Source: Dactylis glomerata (taxonomy: Eukaryota; Streptophyta; Magnoliopsida; Poales; Poaceae). Taken from it: DNA of 64,000 nt. A program made the position numbers and the translations under genes. This document shows positions 44,482 to 54,402 of this stretch, in pieces (the first letter of the stretch is position 1; every line of letters begins with the position of its first letter). The notes beneath the pieces were generated by a model. The model was not told where the DNA came from, did not search any database, and was given only the letters and a program-made list of their open reading frames with translations. The stretch lies in the NCBI GenBank assembly GCA_007115705.1, contig QXEO01000433.1, positions 1,108,803-1,172,802 of the forward strand, written 5' to 3'.

Positions 44482-44993
44482 AAGTTCTACACGTAGGTTC
44501 CTCATGAGGAGATAAGACCGTTGTCATGACACTTTGTATCAGCTCAAACTGCTCTTCAGCACTGATATTAAGTTAAAGCACATTATAGCGCCTCTGCTTC
44601 GGCATGATATTGAAATGGCATGAAGTCCATTTATTTTCTGTAGTACTCCACGCGGAAGGGGGCTAGGCACGGTGTCTATGCTGGGGCCTTCGCCCGGAAA
44701 ACAGCAAGCCCGAAAAACCCAAAGGGACTGAGCTCTGATCAGGGGCGACGACCCCATTATCGATCACCTCCACGTGCCCGTGGTTCTTAGTTCCTCGCGA
44801 AGTGCAACGGAAAATAAGAAATCTTCGAGAAAAGTCCAAGGTGTGCCTAAGGCACCCGCTAAGGACCAGCACCTCGTGAGCAACCCTCACGAGGATGCAA
44901 GGACGCGTCGATGCACTTAGCATCCGCAGGAAGATTCCCCTCACTCGAGTAAGGCCAAACACGACAGGATTACTGAAGACTAAGGCCGCTCCG
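44482..44993 (+). other. Tat-2 spacer, first part, with hairpin 44872-44894
   Basis: Non-coding sequence homologous to 17100-17617 of Tat-1. It contains the perfect 9-bp hairpin CCTCGTGAG-CAACC-CTCACGAGG. It ends with CTCCG (44989-44993), the left target duplication of the chromodomain element. Confidence 0.7.
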
Positions 44994-47900
44994 TGTAACA
45001 CCCGCGAATTTATCACAAATTCGAAGTGCCCATTATGCATTCCACCACAATCCCAGAATCATTGTTGTGATACACATAACGTAGTTGGTAACCAGTTCCA
45101 TAGACATTACAATACGATGATTCAAATACAATGGTCATAGTGACCAAGTTCATAATACAACACAATATAGCAGCGGAAATAACGTCTTCGGGTCCATGCC
45201 TTCACCCTACAGGCAATGGCGACTCAGTAGAAGATCTTAGTTTTGATACTCCTCTTCATAACCTTCCTCCGGATACTCTTCCCCATAGTCTGGCCAAGTT
45301 GATAGCCAGGGACACAGCCATGAGTACATTGGATGCACTCGCAAACCATCTTATAAATGAAATGTTGAAGTAGATATGCAAGGTTGATATGGTGGACTAA
45401 GCACTAAGTTTAGTTACAAAAGCTAGTTTTATTTCCCAAGAATGTTCATTTGATAGAAAAGAGGTTTAGTTCTCTAAGTTCAATCTAAAGGAACTTCAAG
45501 TGTGTCAAGATCAATGTCAAGTCAAGTCATGTCATTCACCAAGGTCACCACAAGTTATTATCATTCTTGACAAAAGTCAAGTACAGTTTGCCAACTGTCC
45601 ATAACCGAGGACGCGGCTATTCGAATAGTTTGAAACCTCTGCAGAGGGGTACACTTTACCCACAAGATTTGATACATCTGCCGGAAGAAATCCACGATTC
45701 GTCATACACAAGTATGCGAGGTTCAGATAATCAAACAAACTCTTTCACTTGCTCACTCTAGTACAGGATCCTTCCCTAGAGCCCGAGACACGGACCTCTT
45801 CCGTTCCGGCGTCTCTTGTTTTGCCCGCTCCGGAGTGCCAGATGAATGGAATTTCCACTCGGTTCAGAAGTAATCGCGCACGGTGCACTTCTATAAAGGA
45901 TGATACAAGACCTCCCATACTAGGGTGAACAAGCTACGGACTAAGCCCCTTCCCATTCAGGGGTAATGTGGTCGTACGGTAATGGTTGGCTCACATGGTA
46001 CATCACTTATTATCATTTAGCAAATACATTCCATAGTCCTTAGTCAAGATTATTTTTCTTCATAAAACCATCATGTATGAGAGGCCCCCAATTCAAGTTT
46101 TCAAGTTCAAGTCACCAAGTTCAAATGGGGTTCCTCTTAGAGATAGCAACAATTTTATTAGCGACTAAGCAACTACATGGAGTGATGATCCCACTAAAAT
46201 AAGGTTGGATAAACTCAGCTTGATGCTCTTGCTAAGCAAGATATCACTACACATCTATCATTCTACTCTAGCAATTCAATCATGCAATTTACATAAAACA
46301 AGTGGAATGCAAAAGTAAAACTAGGTATGTGGAGTATGATTCAAAAGATGGCTTGCCTTGGTTGGCAAAGTGTCCGGGGTATTCTTCTTCTTCTTGATAA
46401 TATTCCCCCTCAATATCCTCCTCGGCAACACTAGCGTCTAATAACGAATAAACACAAAGCACATCATCACTACACAATGCTAACAACACACCAAGCACAC
46501 ATACTTGTTTTCAAACAATAGCCTTCCTATGGGATTTTATTTGAATTGTGTTGCAAGTTTTCTTCCAAGTTTGCATTGAGTGGGTAGGTTAAATTTTCTA
46601 TCATATACCATGTGTGGTTTACTTTTTAAGTATGGGTATTAAACTAAGGGTATTAGTACTAGTTCCAATGAGGATGGACTCATTAAGTGAATTGGTGTTT
46701 GAGGGCAAATTAATTCTAAGTCTATAATAGAAATCTATCATTTTATGTTACCCATTAGGATTGGATTAAGGTCTAATTGATAACACTAACAAGGTTTGAG
46801 TTGGTTAAGGTTGACTAAACAGTAGGGGATTTGATTAGTGAGTTCACAAACCAAATTTCATAATTTTAGGTGGCTTAAACAATTTTCTAGAATTGTTCTA
46901 TGATTAATAAAGCTATGGTCACACTATTCTTATTTATTTAAATCCCTAACTCAATTTGAATTCTAACCAGTTCTACAGTGTAGAGCATTTCCTAAGCTTT
47001 CCAATGCATATTCATTTGCTAGAAATGGATTTGTAAATGTCTTTGAATTAAAGTTTGAAAATCCTATCTGAAACTTATTTGAAATAATTCAAACGGCGGG
47101 AAAAAAATAAAAATTGAATCGGACCGAAACTTCTCCGAACCGGGCCGAATCCAGAAGAATACCGAACGGGCCGGCCCGATACCGTTTCGCCCCGGCAGGA
47201 ATCGTTTTAAAACGAACTGACAGGGGGGGTCCCATGTGTCAGGTCACTTAAGTGACCCGAATCGGTATGCTGCCGTTGGATTCTAATCCAACGGCGCATC
47301 TGCATCGTGTTCGTCGGCGAGGAGGGAGCTCACCTGCGCGCAGTGAAGAAGACGACGGCGACGGCGGCGCGTGTAGAGGAAGCAGAACTCGACGGCGACG
47401 GGTGGAAACGACTCCGGCGAGGCTCCTTCACCAATTCCCGGCGTCGGCTTGCTCCCCTGAGGCCGAACACGGCGGCGCCCTCCGCGTCCAGTACCTCACC
47501 GGCGGGGCTAGCGACGTCGAGCTAGAGCGAGCGGGGAAAGGTGAGGGTGTCTGGGAGGTAGCTGGGAGTGGTGTGCGTCCATACGTTTGATCGGCGGGGG
47601 CTTTTATAGGCCGGAGAGATGAGGGCGAGGGCGTCCAGTAGCTCACCGGTGCGGGGGCCCTGGGCGCGTGCATCGAGCGACACTGGGCACGGCGGCCTTG
47701 CTCGCGTGCTGGAGGGGTTCGGTCTCGGTGGCGGGGTGCTGTGGGTCGGCTCTGGCGAGGTCACGAGGGTCGGCGACGTGCAGCGAGCTGGGGAAGAAGA
47801 GAGGGGGGGTCCTGGGTGCTGTCTCCTCTTCTCCTCCCTTTCTCACGGCTCGGGTCGGGGCAGAGGGGGCTGGGCGCGACCGCGGCGTCCTCAATGGGCA

Positions 47901-48573
47901 TGGCTACAGGCACGGGATGAACGGGAGCAGTGATCTTCACAGTAAACTTGATTTTTCCCGATTTTCGTCTGCCAGGTGTTCGACACAATGCCCGCATGAG
48001 ATTCAATTCGAATTTTTGAAATTTTTCACTTTGGGTGATCAGCATATTAGCCAAGGTTTCCAAAGATATTTTTGTTACCAAGAAAGGTTAAGTTTTGCAG
48101 AAATCATATTTTGAATTTGAAGTTTGGTCACTGATTCAGATTCAAAGTTTGGCTGATGTTTGAGTGATGTTCTGATTTGAATTTTGGTTGGAAACTTCTT
48201 GGTTGAGTTAGTATGTGACTTGGTCAAGCTCAACTAACTGGCCAAACCTTTGCTTGAGTTACAGAATTCTTAATATAGATGTCCAAAGTAGGGTAGTCAA
48301 TAAGATTTCCTAGATCACACTTTTCTTCTCTTTTTCTTTATGATTTTTATTTCTGGTTTCTTTGGCTTGTATAATTCTTCTCTAATGTCTTTGCTGGTTA
48401 AGTTAGAATTAACTAACTATTGCACAACCAATAAACACACACATGAAATCATAAAATACCAATAATAGAAAATACATGCTTACATGCAATAATAGATAAA
48501 AAGTTTTATCTTGGTCCAAAATTTGGCACTTTTAATTAATAATAAGTGGATTACAAATTTTTGAGTTGTTACA
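44994..48573 (-). repeat. 3' LTR of chromodomain element
   Basis: A 3580-bp LTR. The GC-rich block 47250-47900 gives overlapping chance frames on both strands that recur in the other LTR. A TATA box (TATAAAAG, minus) lies at 47601-47608. The sequence downstream of it is a very long R/U5 of about 2.6 kb. The rest is AT-rich and gene-free. Confidence 0.93.
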
Positions 48574-48590
48574 ATCTTCCCCCCTTAAAA
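48574..48590 (-). other. Polypurine tract of chromodomain element
   Basis: The minus strand reads TTTAAGGGGGGAAGAT directly before the 3' LTR start TGTAACA, a clear A/G-rich plus-strand priming site. Confidence 0.8.
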
Positions 48591-48616
48591 AGAATCTCGT
48601 CCCCGAGATTCACTAA

Positions 48617-48997
48617 TTAAGAACTGAAAAGATTGGGAAACTCTTTCTGAAGGTAATCTTCTCGTTCCCAAGTGGCTTCATCTTCGGTGTGATTACTCCA
48701 CTGAACTTTCAGAAACTTGATGCTTCAGGTTCGAGTGGTTCTATATGCTTCCTCGAGGATACGAATAGGCACTTCATGATAGGTGAAATCCTTGTTGATG
48801 TCCACCGAACGGTGATCAATATTCTTGAAGATTTCTGGCTTCTCCGGCACTTCAAGACATTTTCGAAGTAAAGACACGTGAAAGACATCATGAACTTCAG
48901 ACAATTCAGGGGGCATTTCCAACTGATATGACACTTCTCCTCTGCGGCTTAGTACCTTGAAGGGTCCAATATACCTTGGTGCAAGCTTTCCTTTTAC
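48617..48997 (-). pseudogene. int: Integrase C-terminus with chromodomain, interrupted
   Basis: Continues in frame: KLAPRYIGPFKVLSRRG and FHVSLLRKCLEVPEKPE, then a chromodomain beginning YHEVPIRILEEAYRTTRT. A TGA at 48725-48727 (ancestral CGA likely) splits it, after which the frame continues FLKVQWSNHTEDEATWERED and ends at TAA (48617). Aromatic residues of a group I-like fold (W of VQW and of ATWE) are present in the second half. Chromodomains of this kind are thought to guide integration into heterochromatin. Confidence 0.85.
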
Positions 48998-50656
48998 TTA
49001 GAATCTTTGCATTCCCTTGAGAGGTGATACTCTAAGATACACAAAATCTCCAATCTGGAAGGTCAGTTCTCTACGTCTCTTGTCGGCATAACTCTTCTGT
49101 CTAGACTGGGCTGCCTTGAGGTAATCACGAATCATGCGAACCTTCTCTTCAGCCTCTTGCAGAATGTCTGGTCCAAATATCTGACTGTCTCCGGTTTCTG
49201 ACCAATTCAAAGGGGTACGACACTTTCTTCCATATAGAGCTTCAAATGGGGCCATTTGCAAGCTGGCTTGATAACTGTTGTTGTAGGAAAACTCCCCGAA
49301 AGGCAGACAATCTTCCCACTTAGCTCCATAGGCTAGAACACAGGCTCTCAACATATCTTCAAGTATTTGATTTACTCTCTCAGTCTGTCCATCAGTCTGA
49401 GGGTGATAAGCTGTACTAAAGGCTAATTTGGTTCCCAAGGCTTGATGCAAACTTCTCCAAAATCTTGAGGTGAATTGAGTTCCTCGATCGGAAACTATGG
49501 TTTTAGGGACTCCATGCAAACTAACAATTCTGGATAGATAAAGATCGGCCAGCTGTCCTGAGGTATAAGTGGTCTTGACAGGAATAAAGTGGGCAACTTT
49601 GGTTAGTCTATCCACAATGACCCAGATAGAGTCATTTCCACGGCTAGACCTTGGAAATCCAGTGATGAAATCCATTCCGACAGATTCCCACTTCCATTCT
49701 GGAACTTGCAAAGGTTGCAGCAATCCCGCAGGACGTTGATGTTCAGCCTTGACTCTTTGACAAATATCACACTTAGATATGAACGATGCAATCTCACGCT
49801 TCATTCCATGCCACCAAAATTGTTCCTTTAAATCTTGGTACATCTTAGTTCCACCGGGATGAATGGAGTAAGGTGTCTCATGGGCTTCTCTCATAATAAC
49901 CTCCTTCAATTCTGAGTCCGCGGGCACACAGATACGTCCTTTATACCAAAGAACTCCTTGATCATCTTCTTCAAATCCTGGCACCTTGCCGGAACTAATT
50001 CTGCGCTTAATTCCGTCAATACTCTCATTTCCCTTCTGGGCTTCTTTAATTTGGCTCATCAAGGTGGGTTGAAACTCAAGGTTGGCTAAAAATCCTCGAC
50101 TGACCAGTTCCAATCCAATTTTTTCAAACTCTTGATGTAACATAGGTTGCTCCTCTTTGATCATCATATTCAATGAGCAGGGCTTCCTACTCAATGCATC
50201 GACCACCACATTGGCCTTACCGGGATGATAATGAATTTCCAGATCATAATCCTTGATCAACTCTATCCATCTTCTTTGCCTCATGTTCAACTCCTTCTGG
50301 GTGAAGATATATTTCAAACTCTTGTGATCAGTGTAGATCTCACAACGGTTACCCATAAGATAGTGCCTCCAGGTCTTCAAAGTGAGAACTACGGCTGCTA
50401 ACTCCAGATCATGGGTTGGATAGTTTTCTTCATGAGGTCAAAGCTGCCGGGAGAGGTAAGCTATGACCTTGCCTTCTTGCATTAGTACGCAACCAAGTCC
50501 AAGTTTGGAAGCGTCGCAATAGACATCAAAGTTCTTGGTGATATCGGGCATGGTTAGGACGGGAGCGGTCACCAATCGCTTCTTGAGCTCTTGAAAACTT
50601 TCTTCACACTTAGAGGTCCATTCAAACTTCTTGTTCTTCTTCAACAATTGGGTCAT
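48998..50656 (-). pseudogene. pol: Chromodomain element RNase H and integrase
   Basis: Same frame as gag-RT. RNase H shows FDVYCDASKLGLGCVL, then TGA at 50438-50440 (RQL-stop-PHEENYP, ancestral CGA or similar), then IYTDHKSLKYIF and DALSRKPC. Integrase has the zinc-binding HPGGTKMYQDL...CDICQRVKAEH, the DDE core in WVIVDRLTKVAHFIPV, VSDRGTQFTSRFW and HPQTDGQTERVNQ, and then the GPY/F-type region. It is broken by TAA at 48998-49000 directly after MQRF, where the reading frame otherwise continues with VKGKLAPRYIGPF. Confidence 0.9.
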
Positions 50657-50671
50657 TGGCCGGGCAATGCT

Positions 50672-53152
50672 TTAAAACCTTTCAACAAACTTGCGGTAAT
50701 ATCCCGCTAATCCGAGAAAACCTCTAACTTCAGTCTGAGTGGTAGGGGCTTCCCATTCCATGACCGCTTTGATCTTCTTTGGGTCTACTGAGATTCCTCC
50801 TGCTGATAATACATGGCCTAAGAATCCAACTTCCTTCAACCAGAACTCACATTTACTGAACTTGGCATACAGCTGATGCTCTCTCAGAGTCTCTAAGATT
50901 AATCTCAAATGGGTTGCATGCTCTTCTTCGGACTTGGAATAGATGAGAATGTCATCAATGAAGACAACAACAAACTTATCCAAAAACTCCATGAAAACCT
51001 TATTCATGAGGTTCATGAAATAAGCAGGGGCATTTGTTAATCCAAAGGACATTATGGTGTACTCATACAATCCGTATCGGGTAGTGAAGGCTATTTTGGG
51101 TATATCCGTTGCATGGATCTTCAGTTGATGGTATCCAGTTCTAAGGTCTATCTTTGAGAAGACTCGAGCTCCGGTCAATTGGTCAAACAGATCATCAATC
51201 TTAGGGAGAGGATACTTATTCTTGATGGTCACATCATTTAGCTTGCGGTAATCAGTGCACAGTCGGCTGGAACCGTCACTTTTATCCACAAACAGAACGG
51301 GTGATCTCCAAGCAGAAGAACTTGGCTGAATCAATCCCTTACTCAAAAGGTCATCCAATTGCTTCTTTAATTCCACTAGTTCAGCTGGGTTCATACGATA
51401 GGGTCGTTGGGCTATGGATCCAGTTCCGGGGATAAGCTCAATGATAAACTCAATATCCCGATCCGGTGGCATTCCGGGTAGCTCATCGGGAAAAACATCT
51501 GGGTATTCACAGACGATGGGAACTTCCTCTATAGTGGGTCCTGAGATACTCTTATGACATCGGGTGGTCTGGGGTGGTTTTACGGACATATGCTTTACTA
51601 CAATTCCAGTGCTACTCTTCATGGTGATGGTCTTCTTGGCACAATCTATCACACCTTGATGGGAAGACATCCAATTCATACCGAGAACTACTTCCAAACC
51701 TTTGGTTCCCAATACTATTAAATTGGCTAAGAAAGATATTCCATGAATTTCTATGGGAACTGCCAGACAGTTCCACTCAGCCCTTGTTGTTGACCCAGGT
51801 ATTTGTACTAACATGGCATGTTTCAGGGGTGTTGGTTGAAGTCCACTTTTATCAACAAATAACGTAGTGACAAACGAGTGTGAAGCTCCAGAATCAAACA
51901 GAACTCTTGCAGGAACTGAGTTAACAGGGAACATACCAAGCACAATGTCGGTTGCTTCCTGAGCTTCTTCAACATTCATGTGGTTCAGACGGCCTCGAGG
52001 GTGAGGCTGGTTCCTTGGTGGATAATTCTTGCCATTTCCCACACGGCGCTGTTGCTGAGCAGGAGCAGTGGTCTTGGATGCATCATTTAGCTTCTTCGGG
52101 CATTCATTGGAGTAGTGCCCTTTGAGTCCGCACTCATAACAGGTAACACCAAACTTGTCACCAGGCTTGGGTAGCACAGGGGCGCCATTTGGCCTAGGGG
52201 TATTGGTGTTGAAGTTGTTGCCACTAGGTCTTGGAGGTGCACGGTTGAAGTTGTTGCCGGGCGGACGGTTGGGATAGTTGGGGCGTGGAGCAGGTGCAGA
52301 TGGCCTCATAGGTCTAGGGGTGAAACCCATAGGTGGATTTCCCCTTGGCTTCTGCGAGTTGCTCGAGTTGCCTTGATACATCATACGGCGCTTGCGGTTC
52401 TCTGCAGCTTGCTTGAGTTTGCCTTCCATCTGAATGGCAGAGTCAACCAATGACTCCAGGTCTGCAAAGTGAATGCTGACCAAGACACATTGCATCTCAT
52501 CATGAAGTCCATCCAGAAACCTTTCTTGCTTCTTCTCCGTGGTGTTGGTGTCATCTGGGGCATACCTAGACAAGGTGAGGAACTTGTCACGGTAGTCAAC
52601 CACAGATAGGGAACCTTGCTTCAGATTTCTGAACTCATCTCTCATCCTTTTAACCAATCCCAACGGAACATGGGCTTTGCTAAACTTGCTCTTGAACTCA
52701 TCCCAAGGCATCACATACCCTTGGGCTTGCATTGCACGAGTGCTATCCCACCAAGCTCTTGCGGCTCCCGCAAGATAGTGGGTGGTGTACAAGACCTTCT
52801 CATTTTCACCAACTTCGGCGACTTCCAAATTGTTCTCCATAGTGCGAAGCCAGTCATCGGCATCTAAGGGTTCTTCAAACTTAGTGAACATAGGAGGGTT
52901 GGTGTTTTGGAAACTTCTTAACTTGGATCGGTGATCACCATGGCCATTGTTCTCTCCTTCACCATGGCCATTTCCATTGCCATTGTTGTGGTTCATTGCC
53001 ATCTGGGTTAGTTGCTGAAGAGTGGCCAAGTTAGCTTGGCGCTCTGCTCGGGCTGCTTCCCGGTCTTCCATGATCAACCTTAGTAGTTCGGCCATTTCCG
53101 GATTCGGGGGTGGGGGTGCTCGCGGCATCTGAAGATAAGGTGTGTAAGACAA
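50672..53152 (-). CDS. gag-pol: Chromodomain element gag-protease-RT segment (826 aa)
   Basis: An open frame from the ATG at 53152. The capsid domain is at about residues 95-250 (TMENNLEVAEV, LAGAARAWWDS, SLSVVDYRDKF). A proline/asparagine-rich linker follows, then the zinc knuckle CYECGLKGHYSNECP at 338-352. The protease has DSGA at 420-423. RT is at about 595-800, with LCTDYRKLND, FSKIDLRTGYHQLKI, FGLTNAPAYFM (the usual AxF is AYF) and the catalytic FIDD at 731-734. The frame ends in TAA at 50672 in the RT connection (after KFVERF), where an intact element would continue into RNase H in the same frame. Confidence 0.92.
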   Translation of the reverse strand: MSYTPYLQMPRAPPPPNPEMAELLRLIMEDREAARAERQANLATLQQLTQMAMNHNNGNGNGHGEGENNGHGDHRSKLRSFQNTNPPMFTKFEEPLDADDWLRTMENNLEVAEVGENEKVLYTTHYLAGAARAWWDSTRAMQAQGYVMPWDEFKSKFSKAHVPLGLVKRMRDEFRNLKQGSLSVVDYRDKFLTLSRYAPDDTNTTEKKQERFLDGLHDEMQCVLVSIHFADLESLVDSAIQMEGKLKQAAENRKRRMMYQGNSSNSQKPRGNPPMGFTPRPMRPSAPAPRPNYPNRPPGNNFNRAPPRPSGNNFNTNTPRPNGAPVLPKPGDKFGVTCYECGLKGHYSNECPKKLNDASKTTAPAQQQRRVGNGKNYPPRNQPHPRGRLNHMNVEEAQEATDIVLGMFPVNSVPARVLFDSGASHSFVTTLFVDKSGLQPTPLKHAMLVQIPGSTTRAEWNCLAVPIEIHGISFLANLIVLGTKGLEVVLGMNWMSSHQGVIDCAKKTITMKSSTGIVVKHMSVKPPQTTRCHKSISGPTIEEVPIVCEYPDVFPDELPGMPPDRDIEFIIELIPGTGSIAQRPYRMNPAELVELKKQLDDLLSKGLIQPSSSAWRSPVLFVDKSDGSSRLCTDYRKLNDVTIKNKYPLPKIDDLFDQLTGARVFSKIDLRTGYHQLKIHATDIPKIAFTTRYGLYEYTIMSFGLTNAPAYFMNLMNKVFMEFLDKFVVVFIDDILIYSKSEEEHATHLRLILETLREHQLYAKFSKCEFWLKEVGFLGHVLSAGGISVDPKKIKAVMEWEAPTTQTEVRGFLGLAGYYRKFVERF

Positions 53153-53403
53153 GAGGGAAAAGCTAATTTGCTAAGATTTAAATGTAACATGGATGATGAA
53201 ATTTTTGTCTTACTAAGGCCTTAAGGGCCAAATTCCTTTTTCATTCAACAAGCATCAAACATATCATACATACGAGTTCACACATTACAAATGGTTTACA
53301 TCAAACCATTGCGACTCGTCTACTAGAGAGGGGGATACAACTCACACCTACACAAAGTGACTTGAAGTAAACTCATAACTCGATAACACGGAGCTCTACA
53401 ACT
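53153..53403 (-). other. Intercistronic region between extra ORF and gag
   Basis: A 251-bp AT-rich gap. No splice consensus strong enough to fuse the two ORFs was evident, so how gag would be translated downstream of a 260-codon ORF is unclear (reinitiation, leaky scanning or splicing). Confidence 0.5.
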
Positions 53404-54186
53404 CTAAACTCCGGGCTCCTCAGGGTCTTCCTCCTCATCATCCACAATGAATCCAGCATCCTCATCATGCTCAGAATCATCAAGGTCCTGCATAAAGTCA
53501 TCCTCGTCACTAATGAGGGCATTATCCTCCTTGCGGAGATCAATGCCTTCCTCCTCACCAAGGTGGCTCTCTAGACTCTCAATGTATTCAGTCAGCTCAG
53601 CCACATTGGCCTTCAACTCATCAATGGTGTGATCCCTCTCATCGCGCTGGCGGGGAAGACTCTTGTGATCCCTAGCAAGAATCCTGATAGTGCTCCCTGC
53701 CTCCACCAGTGCGAAGTGCTCAAGGTTGGCCTTGGTACGGGCACGATCTGCCTCCTGCTGAGTGGAGTACAGCAAGAAGTCCATGTGATCGATGTAGGTA
53801 CTCGGCTCATTTTGCCCTGGCATGTTTGCGGGACGCCCGTCCGCATCACGCCGAGCAAAGTTCCTAAAGCGCTCCCCCTGGACTTCCTCAACATGCAGTC
53901 CGCACAAGCGGGCGTGCATCTCCTGCATACCTCGGACCAAACCATCAGCCCAAGTGTTCTCCACAAGCTCAAACTTGATCCTTGGAGAACTCAAATCTCC
54001 CTTCTTGCCACGGCAACTGGCCCTGACAAGCCACCGTAGCTCTCCATCCGGGTGCTCATTGAGCACGGCTCCCTTGAACTCCGGATACAGACGATCCAGG
54101 AACAAGGTCAGGGTGGTGAGGTCGCGCTCAAAACAAAGGCTGCCACCATGGCCCAACTGGTACTGCTCAGTGAATACCGGTGCCAT
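53404..54186 (-). CDS. Extra ORF upstream of gag in chromodomain element (260 aa, unknown)
   Basis: An intact 260-codon frame lies between the primer binding site (200 nt upstream) and gag (252 nt downstream), on the sense strand. The N-terminal 110 residues look globular (GHGGSLCFERDLTTLTLFLDRLYPEF, then ELRWLVRASCRGKKGDL and TWADGLVRGMQEMHARLCG). Residues about 150-215 are helix-forming and coiled-coil-like (QREADRAR-type heptads, DELKANVAELTEYIESLESHL). The C-terminal 45 residues are strongly acidic (clusters of D and E). There is no zinc finger, membrane segment or known enzyme motif. It is unbroken while the neighbouring gag-pol has four stops. I recall similar unnamed proteins in grass genomes but could not check. 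Function unknown; an element accessory protein is likely. Confidence 0.75.
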   Translation of the reverse strand: MAPVFTEQYQLGHGGSLCFERDLTTLTLFLDRLYPEFKGAVLNEHPDGELRWLVRASCRGKKGDLSSPRIKFELVENTWADGLVRGMQEMHARLCGLHVEEVQGERFRNFARRDADGRPANMPGQNEPSTYIDHMDFLLYSTQQEADRARTKANLEHFALVEAGSTIRILARDHKSLPRQRDERDHTIDELKANVAELTEYIESLESHLGEEEGIDLRKEDNALISDEDDFMQDLDDSEHDEDAGFIVDDEEEDPEEPGV

Positions 54187-54387
54187 CTACAAAATTTTAG
54201 ATTAGATTAAGTTAGTGATCAACTCAAGTGTGCAAAATTTTAAGTAGGTAAAAACTGAAGTATGTACAAAACTTTGTAAATAGAGAGGAAAAGACTAAGC
54301 AATTTTTAAACCATTACTTAACTCTTTGTTTTTATAAAGGTTTCCTTTAACGCCCATTCTAACTAAGGTCTCCTATGGTCAGCCTAG

Positions 54388-54399
54388 GCTGTGATACCA
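54388..54399 (-). other. Primer binding site of chromodomain element
   Basis: The minus strand reads TGGTATCACAGC, 11 of 12 bases identical to the initiator-Met tRNA site TGGTATCAGAGC, 3 nt from the LTR end. Confidence 0.8.
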
Positions 54400-54402
54400 A
54401 CT

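Noticed and set aside
47252..48114. Plus-strand frames of 112 and 148 codons, repeated at 56656-57518
   Set aside because: They lie in the GC-rich core of both LTRs of one element and recur only because the LTR is duplicated. Their opposite strand is the transcribed one.
54388..54399. tRNA-like match (initiator Met)
   Set aside because: Only the 12-nt primer binding site matches; no cloverleaf surrounds it, so it is not a tRNA gene.
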